The notes: generated from the letters alone by a model not told the origin. 64,000 nt of DNA from VFKU01 sp964411925 (GCA_964411925.1 CAYPNI010000003.1:1-64000), one strand, 5' to 3'; numbered from the stretch's first letter, positions 17,604 to 27,080 are shown. Numbers and translations: made by a program.

Positions 17604-18707
17604 TTACTGGCCCTGAGTGATTAAGCCGGCGACAGCCGCGGCGATCTTGAGATAGCCGTCCGCATTGGGGTGCCGGGCGTCGCGATACATCTCGGTTTCG
17701 CCGGCGAACAACTCCGTGAAATCGTAAACGTAGTCGAGCGATTCGCTTCGTGCCTTCGCGGACTCGTAGAACCCGTTCAGTTTTTCCAGGTACTGTCCGC
17801 CGAAGAGGCGCGTCGCGTCGTCGAAGAGCTCCGCCTCGCGCGTGCTCGGCGAATAATCGCCGATACCCAGGACGGGTTGCAGTACGCAAATCAGGCGAGC
17901 GCCATCGGCCGAGGCGCAGGCGTTCATCATCCGCACGTTGCGCTCCCATTGTTCGGCGTCGGTCTGGTCGCCGGGCGGCCCGTAATTCACGCCGGAGACG
18001 CGGTAGTAGGCCGGCGATCGCGCCGCACGCCAGCGTTGCCACGCGCGGAACAGATTGGGCATGACGATGGGCGACCGTTCGCCGCGCAGCTCGCGGAGCA
18101 TGCGTTCCTGGTACGGATGGACCATGGGATGGCGGGGTACGGCGTGCACGTAACCGGCATCGTTCACGCCATCGAGCGTCACGACGACGTCCGGCGCGAG
18201 CGGAAGCACGTCGCGGATGAGTTTGAACAATTCCTGACTGGATGAGAATCCGGAGACGCCGCCGTTAAACACGACACTTTCGACACCGCGGTCAGCCAAC
18301 AGTTGGTGCAGCCGCTCCGGCCAGTTATTCGGGTCGGTCGGGTCCGTCGTCGATCCGCCAAGGGTGACGATGCGCAGCGCGGATTCGCTCGCCGGGTCGC
18401 CGTAGATTACGAATCCCGGTAGATAGGAGTCGCCGAGTTTGGCGAGGACGTCGTATTCGCGCTCGTAGCCCAGATGGGGGTCCAGTAGAGACACCGTTTG
18501 CGTCCCCCCTTCCTGCCGGACGGCGCCCCGGGCGCGCAGCAATTCCTTATAGTCGAAGAGGACCGGCCAGACGCCTTCGCCCGCGGCGCGGTTCATGAAC
18601 GCGGAGACGCCTTCGACGGCGACGATCAGGCCGAGTGTGACCACGAGCGTCGGGAGGACGAGCAGCCACGACCTCCGCGGTCGCGGTGTCTGGTGAGGTT
18701 CATTCAA
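17604..18707 (-). CDS. membrane-anchored SGNH/GDSL-type hydrolase
   Basis: An esterase/acetyl-hydrolase fold protein of about 367 residues. Start is taken as TTG 18707, preceded by GGAGAG with 7-base spacing; the longer in-frame reading is arginine/serine-rich and lacks a plausible start. A membrane segment (SWLLVLPTLVVTLGLIVAV) comes first. SGNH blocks follow: VTLGGSTTDP with the nucleophile Ser, a Gly in FNGGVSGF, Asn in TLDGVNDAG, and DARHPNADGY with the Asp/His pair. Such anchored SGNH proteins often remove or transfer acyl groups on extracytoplasmic polysaccharide (AlgX/AlgJ-like), but the substrate here is not evident. Confidence 0.85.
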   Translation of the reverse strand: MNEPHQTPRPRRSWLLVLPTLVVTLGLIVAVEGVSAFMNRAAGEGVWPVLFDYKELLRARGAVRQEGGTQTVSLLDPHLGYEREYDVLAKLGDSYLPGFVIYGDPASESALRIVTLGGSTTDPTDPNNWPERLHQLLADRGVESVVFNGGVSGFSSSQELFKLIRDVLPLAPDVVVTLDGVNDAGYVHAVPRHPMVHPYQERMLRELRGERSPIVMPNLFRAWQRWRAARSPAYYRVSGVNYGPPGDQTDAEQWERNVRMMNACASADGARLICVLQPVLGIGDYSPSTREAELFDDATRLFGGQYLEKLNGFYESAKARSESLDYVYDFTELFAGETEMYRDARHPNADGYLKIAAAVAGLITQGQ

Positions 18708-18732
18708 CGCCGGCTCTCCACAAACGCGCGTG

Positions 18733-18752
18733 AGTATAGCGCAAACCTTTGC
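18733..18752 (-). promoter_or_regulatory. possible promoter -10 with adjacent GCAAA-CC-TTTGC palindrome
   Basis: On the minus strand TATACT (18738-18733) resembles a -10 element upstream of the SGNH gene. Immediately upstream, GCAAACCTTTGC (18741-18752) is a hyphenated perfect inverted repeat lying in what would be the spacer. No good -35 was seen. Confidence 0.3.
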
Positions 18753-18795
18753 GGCTTCATTTGCGATGCGGGGGCGGCGGATCCGTTCGGCGGAA

Positions 18796-19377
18796 TTATC
18801 GCGCCGCGGGTTCGCAGGCGGGCTTCGCGTCGGTGCCGAGGTGAACGCCCTGGAACGCGCGCCGGATTTGTTCGAGTGCGACGTCTCGCGCAAAATTCAA
18901 TTCTTCGGAAAGCTGTTCGCGCGAGCCGGCGTCCTGCCCGTAATGCGCCTGGGCCTCGGCGACCGATTTATCGAGCCGGCGAAACGCCTCGGTGATCCGG
19001 GTGATGCGCACTTCGAGCCGGCGCGTGTGTTTCATGGCGTCGTTGTATGCCACCAGACTCGCGACCGCCTTGTCGTATCGCTTCACGAGAGATTCGTTCT
19101 CGCGGCGGAACATGCCGATCGCTTCGTCCGTGCGTTCCGCCTCGTCCTGAACGGAATGGACTCGCGACTGCAGCATCCTGCACTGGTCCTCGAGATCGAT
19201 CACGCGGGTCTTGTACTGTTCGATGGTCTCGGCCATGACAGCGTTTTTCTCGCGCGCGCCGCGCACCGCGTCGAGCGCATCGTCGAGGACCTGTTGCATA
19301 TACGCCCACGACGCCGTGACGGATGCGTTGTCCGTCGCTTGAAGATCGCACGTGGTCTCGTCGTTGACAGAATTCAT
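18796..19377 (-). CDS. coiled-coil protein of unknown function
   Basis: A 193-residue, highly charged helical protein with no signal peptide or membrane segment. Heptad-like spacing runs from about residue 30 to 170 (for example ETIEQYKTRVIDLEDQCRMLQSRVHSVQDE), indicating a long coiled coil. A single Cys lies mid-coil and the C-terminus is Ala/Lys-rich and unstructured-looking. No family is recognised. It precedes the SGNH hydrolase on the same strand with a gap of about 90 bases that contains a promoter candidate, so the two may be separately transcribed. Confidence 0.6.
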   Translation of the reverse strand: MNSVNDETTCDLQATDNASVTASWAYMQQVLDDALDAVRGAREKNAVMAETIEQYKTRVIDLEDQCRMLQSRVHSVQDEAERTDEAIGMFRRENESLVKRYDKAVASLVAYNDAMKHTRRLEVRITRITEAFRRLDKSVAEAQAHYGQDAGSREQLSEELNFARDVALEQIRRAFQGVHLGTDAKPACEPAAR

Positions 19378-19542
19378 GCCATCGCTCGCGCGTCAGGGGT
19401 GAACGATCCAGCCACCCGGACATTATAGACGGCGGCGGCGCGTCGATGGCATGGAAAAGCGATTCTGCTGCGCGGCGCGGGCCTGGCAACTCGGAGTTCG
19501 ATTCACCAATCGGTTACACGACTCTGCGCGTTCGCGGAGCAG

Positions 19543-21333
19543 TCAGGCGAGACGGGCCGCGACCGACTCGGGAACGGCGATCGGAATATCGAGCAGAATC
19601 TGGGCGTAGGCCTTTCCTTGCGGGTCGTTGCGGAGCGAGGCGATGCCGCCGCCGCCGAGCGACTCATGTAACAGGAAGTTAACACCGTGGATGCCCGGCA
19701 AGTCGTAGCGCTCGACGTCGCCGGTCATCAGGTACGCGAAGTGATCGCGCACGCGCGCGGGGGTGAGTTCGCGACGGATGATCCCGTAGTACTCGGGTTT
19801 GCGGGCGATGATTCCGATGTTCGAGTCGTTGCCCTTGTCGCCGCTGCGGCCGTGGGCGATTTTCACGAGCGGCACTTCGACCGTCTTTCCGGCCGGCGTC
19901 GGTTCGAGCGCGATTGACGGACGCTGGACACGCGACGCATCGAATCGCTCGCCTTTCGAGAACGGCCGCGGCGTGCGTTCGTCGTTCATCACGATCTCGG
20001 GTGTCACCGTCGCGCGGTCGACGGTGCATGAGAACAGCCGTACAACCGGGGATGGCTTCGCGCGGTTGCCACCCATGCCCGAAGTGCCGGGCGACATGGA
20101 CGTGCCCGAGGAGGTGAGCTCGCGCAGCAGCAAGCCCAACGCATCCTGCACGGGATGCTTCGCGGCGAGCTTGAGTATCACTTCGCGCGGTCTTGCGACG
20201 CGCGCGTGCGGCCCGTAACCGGCTTCGGTTCCGACAATCTCGATGCTGACCTCGGAAAAATCCGGCGCGCCCATCTTCTTCAGGATACCGCGCGTGCGTT
20301 TCAGCACGGCGTCGGCGGTCTTCTGCGCCTTGCCCGCGGCATCGATGCCCCGAATGGACAGATATGTCCCGAGACGGAAACCGTCGGCATAGGTCGCGGA
20401 GACTTTCAAGGTGTCGGTGGGCGGGAGTCCCCTGGCGCCGGAAACCCGCGCGCGGTTCTCCCCCACGTCCTCGATGGATACGCCCGCGAAATCGCAGACG
20501 ACATCCGGCAGGATGTATGCCTGCGGATCGCCGATTTCGTAGACGAGTTGCTCGGCGACAGTCTGGCGGCTGACGAGGCCGCCGGTATTGTCCGGCTTGG
20601 AGATCGTGAATGACCCGTCCTGCTCGACCTCCGCGATGGGATAGCCGATGTTCGACCAATCGCCGGTCGTGTCCCAGTCGGTGAACAGGCCGCCCGTCGC
20701 CTGCGCGCCGCACTCGATGATGTGGCCCGCGAGGCTGCCCTGCGCGAGCTGGTCGTAGTCGGTCTCCTTCCAGCCGAACTCGTAGATGCACGGCCCGAGC
20801 GTGACCGCGCTGTCCACCACGCGGCCGGTGACGACGATGTCTGCGCCTTTGGCCAGCGCTTCCGCGATTGGGAACCCGCCGAGGTAGGCGTTCATGCTCA
20901 TGAATCTCGAAGGCATCGGCGCGCCGGAGAACATCTCGCGCGTGCCCGCGGCGCGCAGCTCATCTACACGGCCCATGAGGTCGTCGCCGACGACCGTCGC
21001 GACTTTGAGACCGAGTCCGAGTTCCTTGACCAGCGCCTCGATCGCCTTGCCGCAGGCGATCGGGTTAACGCCGCCCGCGTTTGAGATGACTTTTACCTTC
21101 TGCCGCGCGAGTTCGGGCAGTGCGTTTTTCAGGACCTGCGATACAAAGTCGTGCGCGTAGCCCTGGTCGGGCTCCTTCGCGCGCGCGCGCGCCATGATGG
21201 ACATTGTGATCTCGGCGAGGTAATCGAAGACGAGATAGTCCAGCTTGCCCGACGCGAGCAATTGCGGTGTCGAGATCGTTGTGTCGCCCCAGAACCCGGA
21301 TGCGCCGCCGATGTTGATCGTTTTGTTTGGCAT
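19543..21333 (-). CDS. atuA: AtuA family (DUF1446) protein of acyclic terpene / branched acyl-CoA catabolism
   Basis: A 596-residue member of the AtuA family, which is required for citronellol/geraniol use in Pseudomonas but has no assigned reaction. The N-terminal domain (INIGGASGFWGDTTISTPQLL through about 450) and the C-terminal AtuA-like domain (about 490-590, with KIAHGRSGDKGNDSNIGI) are both present, so the two-domain form is complete. Its ATG shares one base with the stop of the biotin carboxylase gene (TAATG), implying coupled translation. It is the last gene of the operon. AtuA-family genes also occur beside 3-methylcrotonyl-CoA carboxylase genes, so the name does not by itself prove terpene use. 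Confidence 0.9.
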   Translation of the reverse strand: MPNKTINIGGASGFWGDTTISTPQLLASGKLDYLVFDYLAEITMSIMARARAKEPDQGYAHDFVSQVLKNALPELARQKVKVISNAGGVNPIACGKAIEALVKELGLGLKVATVVGDDLMGRVDELRAAGTREMFSGAPMPSRFMSMNAYLGGFPIAEALAKGADIVVTGRVVDSAVTLGPCIYEFGWKETDYDQLAQGSLAGHIIECGAQATGGLFTDWDTTGDWSNIGYPIAEVEQDGSFTISKPDNTGGLVSRQTVAEQLVYEIGDPQAYILPDVVCDFAGVSIEDVGENRARVSGARGLPPTDTLKVSATYADGFRLGTYLSIRGIDAAGKAQKTADAVLKRTRGILKKMGAPDFSEVSIEIVGTEAGYGPHARVARPREVILKLAAKHPVQDALGLLLRELTSSGTSMSPGTSGMGGNRAKPSPVVRLFSCTVDRATVTPEIVMNDERTPRPFSKGERFDASRVQRPSIALEPTPAGKTVEVPLVKIAHGRSGDKGNDSNIGIIARKPEYYGIIRRELTPARVRDHFAYLMTGDVERYDLPGIHGVNFLLHESLGGGGIASLRNDPQGKAYAQILLDIPIAVPESVAARLA

Positions 21334-23303
21334 TAGTTCCCCGTCTTCGCCGCGAGTTTCATCAGCAACTGATTCGCGTCCACCTGGTCGCCCACGGCGA
21401 CGGATATCGACTCGACTTCGCCGTCGTAGGGCGCAACGATTTGGTTTTCCATTTTCATCGCCTCGATGACGACGAGTATCGCGCCTTTGGCGACGGCCGC
21501 GCCGCGCTGGGCGTTTACGCGCACGACCTGGCCCACCATCGGCGCTTTGATGACACCGTCGCCCGCAGCAGCCGAAGTCTCCGGCGGGGCATAGGTCACG
21601 TCGGTGAACGAGTCTGTCCGGTCGCGGAATCTCAGGTGCAGGCGGTCGCCATCGAAGGCGAAACGGGCGGACTCTGAATGGTCGCCGGACTGGATGCGCA
21701 GCGTGTCGTCGTCGAAATGCGTCACGAGGACTTGGGCACGCTGACCGGCGTGCTCCAGAGCATATGAGTTGTTATTCATGGAGATATTCAGCGGACACAC
21801 CTGATCGTTCCACGCCAGCCGCAACCGTACGAACGCATTCCCGGTCGATCGCCAACCCTTCAACAACCCAGGCACGTTGCGCGCCGCTCGCTCGATGTAA
21901 GCCGCGCCCGCGACGAGCCAGTGCAACGCGTCCGGAGCGTCGTCGTGCTCGTCGAGAATGCGGGAGTTGTCCAGGAAGCTCGTGTGCGCGTTGCCCGAAA
22001 CGAATTCCGGATGCCGGACGATGCGGCGCAGAAGCGCGGCGTTCGTCCGGATTCCCAGCACGAGCGTCTCGCGGAGCGCCGCATCGAGCTGGTCCAGCGC
22101 CTCATCGCGCGTTGCACCGGCGGCGATGATCTTGGCAAGCATTGAATCGTAAAACGGCGAGACCACGTAGCCGTTTGCGAGGCCGTGATCCACGCGCACG
22201 CCGAGCGGCTCCGGCGATTCCCATCGCAGCACGCGGCCGACCTGCGGCGCGAACCCTGCCGACGGGTCTTCGGCGTACAACCGCACCTCGATGGCGTGGC
22301 CGTCGAGTTCGACATCGTCCTGCGCCAGCCGCAGCGGGTCGCCCTGGGCAACGCTCAACTGCAACGCGACTAGATCCAATCCCGTGACCATTTCCGTGAC
22401 CGGGTGTTCAACCTGCAAGCGCGTGTTCACTTCGAGGAAGTAGAATTTGCCGTCGTCGTCGAGCAGGAACTCGACGGTGCCGGCGTTCACGTAGCCCGCG
22501 GACTGCGCGGCGTTCACCGCGGCGGCGCCCATGGCCTGGCGCAGCTCCGGCGTCATCGCGGGGCACGGCGATTCCTCGATGATCTTCTGGTGACGGCGCT
22601 GGACCGAGCAGTCGCGCTCGCCGAGATGGATGCAGTGGCCGTGCTCGTCGGCGAGGATCTGAATCTCGACGTGCCGCGCGTGTTCGATGAGTTTTTCGAC
22701 GATGAGGTCGCCGGAGCCGAACGAGTTTTTCGCCTCGGACCGCGCGCCGCGCAGGGCTTCGTCCAGTTCGTTCTCCGACGCCACGCGCCGCATGCCGCGT
22801 CCACCGCCGCCCGCGGACGCCTTGAGCAAGACGGGGAATCCAATCTTTTTCGCCTCGGCCTTCAGCGTGGCGTCGTCCTGCTTCTCGCCCTCGTACCCGG
22901 GTACGCAAGGCACGCCCGCCGCGCGCACGAGCCGCTTCGCCTCGGCCTTGTTGCCGAGCGCGTGGATGGCGGCGGGTGGCGGCCCGATGAAGACGATGCC
23001 GGCCTGCGCGCAGGCCTCGGCGAAGGCACGGTTCTCGCTCAGGAACCCGTAGCCGGGATGGATCGCCTGCGCGCCCGTGTGCTTCGCCGCGGCGATGACG
23101 CGATCGATGTTCAAGTACGACTGCGCGGCGACGGACGGTCCGAGATGTACAGCCTCGTCCGCCATCGTTACGTGCGGCGCGCCGGCGTCCGCGTCGCTGT
23201 AGACCGCGACGGTGCGGTAACCCTCGGCGCGGGCCGTCCGGATGACGCGGCACGCGATCTCGCCGCGGTTCGCGATGAGAATCTTGTCGAAGCGGCGCGT
23301 CAT
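21333..23303 (-). CDS. biotin carboxylase / BCCP subunit of a methylcrotonyl- or geranyl-CoA carboxylase
   Basis: The alpha subunit of an acyl-CoA carboxylase, 656 residues. It carboxylates its own biotin with ATP and bicarbonate. The biotin carboxylase domain fills about 1-450 (FDKILIANRGEIACRVIRTAR; glycine-rich ATP loop KASAGGGGRGMR; EVNTRLQVEHPVTE). A BT-type linker follows, then a C-terminal biotinyl domain with the VIEAMKMENQI attachment site. The ATG at 23303 overlaps the hydratase stop by 4 bases; six extra codons upstream are possible but less likely. The partner carboxyltransferase is in the same operon. MCC and GCC alpha subunits cannot be separated by eye. Confidence 0.95.
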   Translation of the reverse strand: MTRRFDKILIANRGEIACRVIRTARAEGYRTVAVYSDADAGAPHVTMADEAVHLGPSVAAQSYLNIDRVIAAAKHTGAQAIHPGYGFLSENRAFAEACAQAGIVFIGPPPAAIHALGNKAEAKRLVRAAGVPCVPGYEGEKQDDATLKAEAKKIGFPVLLKASAGGGGRGMRRVASENELDEALRGARSEAKNSFGSGDLIVEKLIEHARHVEIQILADEHGHCIHLGERDCSVQRRHQKIIEESPCPAMTPELRQAMGAAAVNAAQSAGYVNAGTVEFLLDDDGKFYFLEVNTRLQVEHPVTEMVTGLDLVALQLSVAQGDPLRLAQDDVELDGHAIEVRLYAEDPSAGFAPQVGRVLRWESPEPLGVRVDHGLANGYVVSPFYDSMLAKIIAAGATRDEALDQLDAALRETLVLGIRTNAALLRRIVRHPEFVSGNAHTSFLDNSRILDEHDDAPDALHWLVAGAAYIERAARNVPGLLKGWRSTGNAFVRLRLAWNDQVCPLNISMNNNSYALEHAGQRAQVLVTHFDDDTLRIQSGDHSESARFAFDGDRLHLRFRDRTDSFTDVTYAPPETSAAAGDGVIKAPMVGQVVRVNAQRGAAVAKGAILVVIEAMKMENQIVAPYDGEVESISVAVGDQVDANQLLMKLAAKTGN

Positions 23304-24121
23304 TCGACCTTTTCCACCCACGCCGCGGGCCGCTTCTCGAGGAACGCCTTGACCCCCTCCTGCCCCTCGTCGCCGCGGAGTTGGCCCGCAAACGCGTCGG
23401 CGGCCTCATCGAGCACGTCGGGCAGCGCCTTCACCATCGAATCCTGGATCACGCGTTTCGTTGCCGCGTTCGCGCCGGGCGCGCAGCGGCCGATGTCGTT
23501 CAAGACGGATTTCAGTTTCGCTTCGAGATCGGTCGCGTTGTCAGCGACGTAGTGCACGAGGCCTAGTTCCAGCGCGTGCCGGCCGTCGAAGCGGGCGCCG
23601 GACAGCGCGATACACCGCGCCTGCGTGATCCCGATACGCTGGACGACGAAGGGCGCGATTTGCGCCGGCACGACGCCGAGGCTGGTTTCGCTGAGCGCGT
23701 ACTTCGTGTCCGCGAGACTGATCGCGATGTCGGTCACGCAGACGAGGCCCAGCCCACCGCCGAACGCGGAACCTTCGATGACGCCGACGACGGTCTGCGG
23801 AATGGCATTGAATTCGGAGAGAAACTTGCCGAATTTGCGGTTGTTCACGGCGATCGGGTCGCGCTGGCCCTCGTTGGGTTTGGGCGCGGAGAAACTCTCC
23901 TTGAACCCGCGAATGTCGCCGCCCGAGCAAAACGTGCCGTCCGCGCCGCGCAGGACAATTGTGCGCACGGAGCGATCCGGCGCGAGCAGCCGCGCGACGC
24001 TGGAAAGCTCGTCGACGACTTCGCCGTTGATCGCATTCTTGAATTCAGGCCGGTTAATCGTAACGTAGACGCGCGAGCCTTCGCGCCGTACGATCAGCGT
24101 CTTCAGATCGGGGATCGACAT
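23300..24121 (-). CDS. enoyl-CoA hydratase/isomerase family protein (methylglutaconyl- or isohexenylglutaconyl-CoA hydratase type)
   Basis: A crotonase-fold enzyme of 273 residues. The oxyanion-hole segments are visible: LRGADGTFCSGGDIRGF and GVIEGSAFGGGLGLVCVTDIAIS. The second carries Gly and Phe residues typical of hydratases acting on glutaconyl-CoA intermediates. In liu and atu pathways this enzyme hydrates the carboxylated product made by the neighbouring biotin-dependent carboxylase. It lies between the acyl-CoA dehydrogenase (3-base gap) and the carboxylase alpha subunit (4-base overlap), consistent with one operon and consecutive reactions. Confidence 0.92.
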   Translation of the reverse strand: MSIPDLKTLIVRREGSRVYVTINRPEFKNAINGEVVDELSSVARLLAPDRSVRTIVLRGADGTFCSGGDIRGFKESFSAPKPNEGQRDPIAVNNRKFGKFLSEFNAIPQTVVGVIEGSAFGGGLGLVCVTDIAISLADTKYALSETSLGVVPAQIAPFVVQRIGITQARCIALSGARFDGRHALELGLVHYVADNATDLEAKLKSVLNDIGRCAPGANAATKRVIQDSMVKALPDVLDEAADAFAGQLRGDEGQEGVKAFLEKRPAAWVEKVE

Positions 24122-24124
24122 CGT

Positions 24125-25330
24125 TCAGCCACCGCGCGACGGCAAAATGCCCATGTACTTGCAGATGATGCCGAGCATGATTTCGTCCGCGCCGCCGCCG
24201 ATCGACGAGAGCCGCGCGTCGCGGTACTTCCGCGAAATGAGCGACTCGTCCATGAAGCCCATGCCGCCCCAGTATTGCAGGCAGGCGTCGTTCACTTCGC
24301 GGTTGAGTCGGCCGGCCTTCAGCTTGGCCATGGACGCGAGCAGGGTGCAATCGCCGCCGTTGATGTGTATGTCGATGGCCTTCCAGGTGAGCGCGTGCAG
24401 CGCCTCGACCTCGGTGAGCAGTTCCGCCATGCGGAAGTGGACGACCTGGTTGTGCAGGATCGGCTTGCCGAATGCGATGCGTTGTTGCGTGTATTTGATC
24501 GTGTCCTCAATCGCGCGGCGCTGGCCGGTGGTGGCGCCGCTGGCCGCGTAGAGCCGCTCCTCCTGGAACTGCATCATCTGGTAGGTGAAGCCCATGCCCT
24601 CTTCGCCGATGAGGTTGCGTGCGGGCACCCGGACGTTCTCAAAATGCAGCTCGGCGGTGTCTGAGCTGTGCATGCCCATTTTCTTGAGCTTGCGCTCGAC
24701 CGTGACGCCCTTCGCGCGTTTTCCGTTTTCCATCAGCGGCACGCAGATGAGGCTCTTGTTCCGGTGCGGGTTCGTCTCGTTGCCCGTATTGCACAACAGA
24801 CAAATCCAGTCCGCCTGGGTGCCGCTCGTGATCCACATCTTGCCGCCGTTGATGACGTAGTCGCCGCCGTCGCGCACCGCGCGCGTCTTGATCGAGGCCA
24901 CGTCCGACCCGGCGCCGACTTCCGAGACGCCAATGCAGGCGACGAGGTCGCCCGCGATAGACGGCGCGAGAAATTCCTGACGCAACTCGTCCGAACCGAA
25001 ACGCGCGAGCGCGGGCGTTGCCATATCCGTCTGCACGCCGATGGCCATGGGCACGCCGCCCGCGTTGCAATAGCCCAACGTTTCGTTCATCACGGCTTGG
25101 TACGAATAATCCAGCCCGAGCCCGCCGAACTGTTCCGGCTTGGTGATACCCAGCAGGCCCAAGTCGCCGAGCTTCTTGAAGACCTCGTGCGCCGGGAAAA
25201 TCTCGGCCTCTTCCCATTCATCGATATGCGGGTTGATGTCCGACTCGATGAATTTCTTCAGCGTCCGCCGGATTTCTTCGTGTTGTTCCGTCAGACGGAA
25301 TCCTGTGCCCTTATTCGTGTCGGTTGCCAT
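24125..25330 (-). CDS. acyl-CoA dehydrogenase (isovaleryl-/citronellyl-CoA type)
   Basis: An FAD-dependent acyl-CoA dehydrogenase, 401 residues, full length. Family signatures are visible: ACIGVSEVGAGSDVASIKTRA near the substrate pocket, GGKMWITSGTQADW for FAD binding, and the C-terminal QYWGGMGFMDESLISRKYRDARLSSIGGGADEIM. The last segment includes the stretch common to isovaleryl- and citronellyl-CoA dehydrogenases. It would perform the first oxidation before carboxylation. A 130-base gap with inverted repeats separates it from the carboxyltransferase gene upstream, while the hydratase follows after 3 bases. Confidence 0.93.
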   Translation of the reverse strand: MATDTNKGTGFRLTEQHEEIRRTLKKFIESDINPHIDEWEEAEIFPAHEVFKKLGDLGLLGITKPEQFGGLGLDYSYQAVMNETLGYCNAGGVPMAIGVQTDMATPALARFGSDELRQEFLAPSIAGDLVACIGVSEVGAGSDVASIKTRAVRDGGDYVINGGKMWITSGTQADWICLLCNTGNETNPHRNKSLICVPLMENGKRAKGVTVERKLKKMGMHSSDTAELHFENVRVPARNLIGEEGMGFTYQMMQFQEERLYAASGATTGQRRAIEDTIKYTQQRIAFGKPILHNQVVHFRMAELLTEVEALHALTWKAIDIHINGGDCTLLASMAKLKAGRLNREVNDACLQYWGGMGFMDESLISRKYRDARLSSIGGGADEIMLGIICKYMGILPSRGG

Positions 25331-25364
25331 GGCGCGTTGTCCTTTCGACTCAATCAGTCTCTGC

Positions 25365-25447
25365 GTGGCAGGTTTAAGCGGGTTTCAGCTGAAGCCTGTG
25401 TCACACTCGCTCGCACCGGCCTAAACACACCCCGTTTAAGCCTGCCA
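25365..25447. repeat. degenerate pair of inverted repeats (GTGGCAGG...CCTGCCAC family)
   Basis: Two imperfect hairpins lie back to back. One runs GTGGCAGGTTTAAGC (from 25365) to GCTGAAGCCTGTGTCAC; the other is GGCCTAAAC...GTTTAAGCCTGCCAC (about 25418-25447). They share the core GGCAGG(C/T)(T/C)TAAGC with the two perfect hairpins at 27183-27261, so they are older or diverged copies of the same element. They fill the gap between the dehydrogenase and carboxyltransferase genes and could attenuate or stabilise operon mRNA. Confidence 0.75.
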
Positions 25448-25460
25448 CACTGCACATGCT

Positions 25461-27080
25461 CTACATTCTCGCCACGCCGAAGGTGTTCGGCCGCAGTTTG
25501 CGCGCTTCGGCCTCGCGGACCGTGTCCAGACAAAACGCGAGCACCCGCCGGCTGTCGCGCGGGTCGATGAGGCCGTCGTCCCAGAGGCGTGCGGTCGCGT
25601 ACAGTGCCTTGCCCTCGGCGTCGTAGGTGTCGATGACCTGTTGCTCCATCATCTTGAGCGCGTCGTAATTCGGCTCTTCACCCTTGGCCTTCGCGGATTC
25701 TTCGGCGACGATGGACATCGTTTTTGCAGCCTGTTGCCCGCCCATGACCGAAATCTGGTTGTTCGGCCACGCGAATATGAACCGCGGGTCGTATGCGCGA
25801 CCGCACATGCCGTAATTACCCGCGCCGAACGACGCACCGATGTGCAGCGTGAACTTGGGCACGGTCGCGTTCGCGACGGCCTGGATCATCTTCGAGCCGT
25901 GCTTGACGATGCCCCCGCGCTCGGCCTTCTTCCCGACGATATATCCGGTCGTGTTCTGCAGGAAGACCAGCGGCGTGCCGCTCTGGCAACAAATCTGAAT
26001 GAACTGCCCGGCCTTGGTCGCGCCGTCCGGGTCGATGGGGCCATTGTTCGCCAGAATGCCGACCTCGTGACCGTGGATGCGCGCGTGCGTCGTGACTGTG
26101 TGCGGGCCGTAGGCCGGCTTGAAGTCGAGCAAGTCCGAGTCGTCCACAATGCGCGCGATGACCTCGCGGCAGTCATACGGCTGGCGATAGTCCACCGGAA
26201 CCGCGCCGAGGATTTCATCCGCGTCGTATTTCGGTTCGGGGCCGGAGAGCGGCGGCGGGATCGCGCCCGCGCGGTTCCAGCCGATCTTGCCGATGACCTC
26301 GCGGCACATGCGGATGCCGTCCGCGTCGTCCTCCGCGAGGTACTCCGCCGTACCCGGGCCGAAATAATGCATCTCGGCGCCGCCGAGTTCTTCGTCCGTC
26401 GCGATCTCGCCCGTCGCGGCCTTCAGCAGCGGCGGTCCGGCGAGGAAGATCTTCGAGCGGCCGCGCACGACGATGAGGTAGTCGCACAGGCCGGATTGGT
26501 AGGCGCCGCCGGCAGTGGACGAGCCGTGCGTGACGCCGATGACGGGAATGCCGGCGGCGGAGAGCCGCGCGAGATTCGCGAAACCGCGGCCGCCTTTGAC
26601 GAACATCTCGGACTGGCGGAACAGGTTCGCGCCCGCGCTCTCGATCAGCTGCACGTAGGGCAGCTTGTTCAGCATGGCGATTTCCTGCGCGCGCAGGCCC
26701 TTGTCGCCGCCGCGGGGAGTGGCCGCGCCGCCGCGGATGCCGGAATCGCTCGCGCTGATCATGCAGCGCACGCCGGAGACATAGCCGATGCCACAGATGT
26801 TGCCACCGCCGGAGATGTTTTTGTCGCCGTCGTCGTCGTGCATCTTGTAGCCGCAGAGTGTCGAGATCGCAAGAAACGGCGCGCCGCGGTCCAGCAGCAG
26901 GTCGATCCGTTCGCGTGGGAGTAACTGGCCGCGTTTGCGGAACTTGGGTTCGGACCGCGCGGAATTGGCCGCGATCTTGGCCTCGAGTTCGCGGAATTCC
27001 CGGATCAGCGCGAGATGCGCGTCGCGGTTTGCGCGAAACGCATCGGACTTCAGGTCCACTTTGGATTCGAATCGGGGCAT
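25461..27080 (-). CDS. acyl-CoA carboxylase carboxyltransferase (beta) subunit, MCC/GCC type
   Basis: The biotin-dependent carboxyltransferase that moves the carboxyl group from biotin to a branched enoyl-CoA, 539 residues from ATG 27080. The start is set by family length; the longer in-frame reading passes through a repeat and lacks similarity. Conserved crotonase-like halves can be seen: the N-domain with ERIDLLLDRGAPFLAIS and SGGGNICGIGYVSG, and the C-domain with FLQNTTGYIVGKKAERGGIVKHG and GASFGAGNYGMCGRAYDPRF. These match MccB/LiuB and AtuC rather than propionyl-CoA carboxylase. It is probably the first gene of the operon and is flanked on both sides by palindromic repeats. Confidence 0.93.
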   Translation of the reverse strand: MPRFESKVDLKSDAFRANRDAHLALIREFRELEAKIAANSARSEPKFRKRGQLLPRERIDLLLDRGAPFLAISTLCGYKMHDDDGDKNISGGGNICGIGYVSGVRCMISASDSGIRGGAATPRGGDKGLRAQEIAMLNKLPYVQLIESAGANLFRQSEMFVKGGRGFANLARLSAAGIPVIGVTHGSSTAGGAYQSGLCDYLIVVRGRSKIFLAGPPLLKAATGEIATDEELGGAEMHYFGPGTAEYLAEDDADGIRMCREVIGKIGWNRAGAIPPPLSGPEPKYDADEILGAVPVDYRQPYDCREVIARIVDDSDLLDFKPAYGPHTVTTHARIHGHEVGILANNGPIDPDGATKAGQFIQICCQSGTPLVFLQNTTGYIVGKKAERGGIVKHGSKMIQAVANATVPKFTLHIGASFGAGNYGMCGRAYDPRFIFAWPNNQISVMGGQQAAKTMSIVAEESAKAKGEEPNYDALKMMEQQVIDTYDAEGKALYATARLWDDGLIDPRDSRRVLAFCLDTVREAEARKLRPNTFGVARM

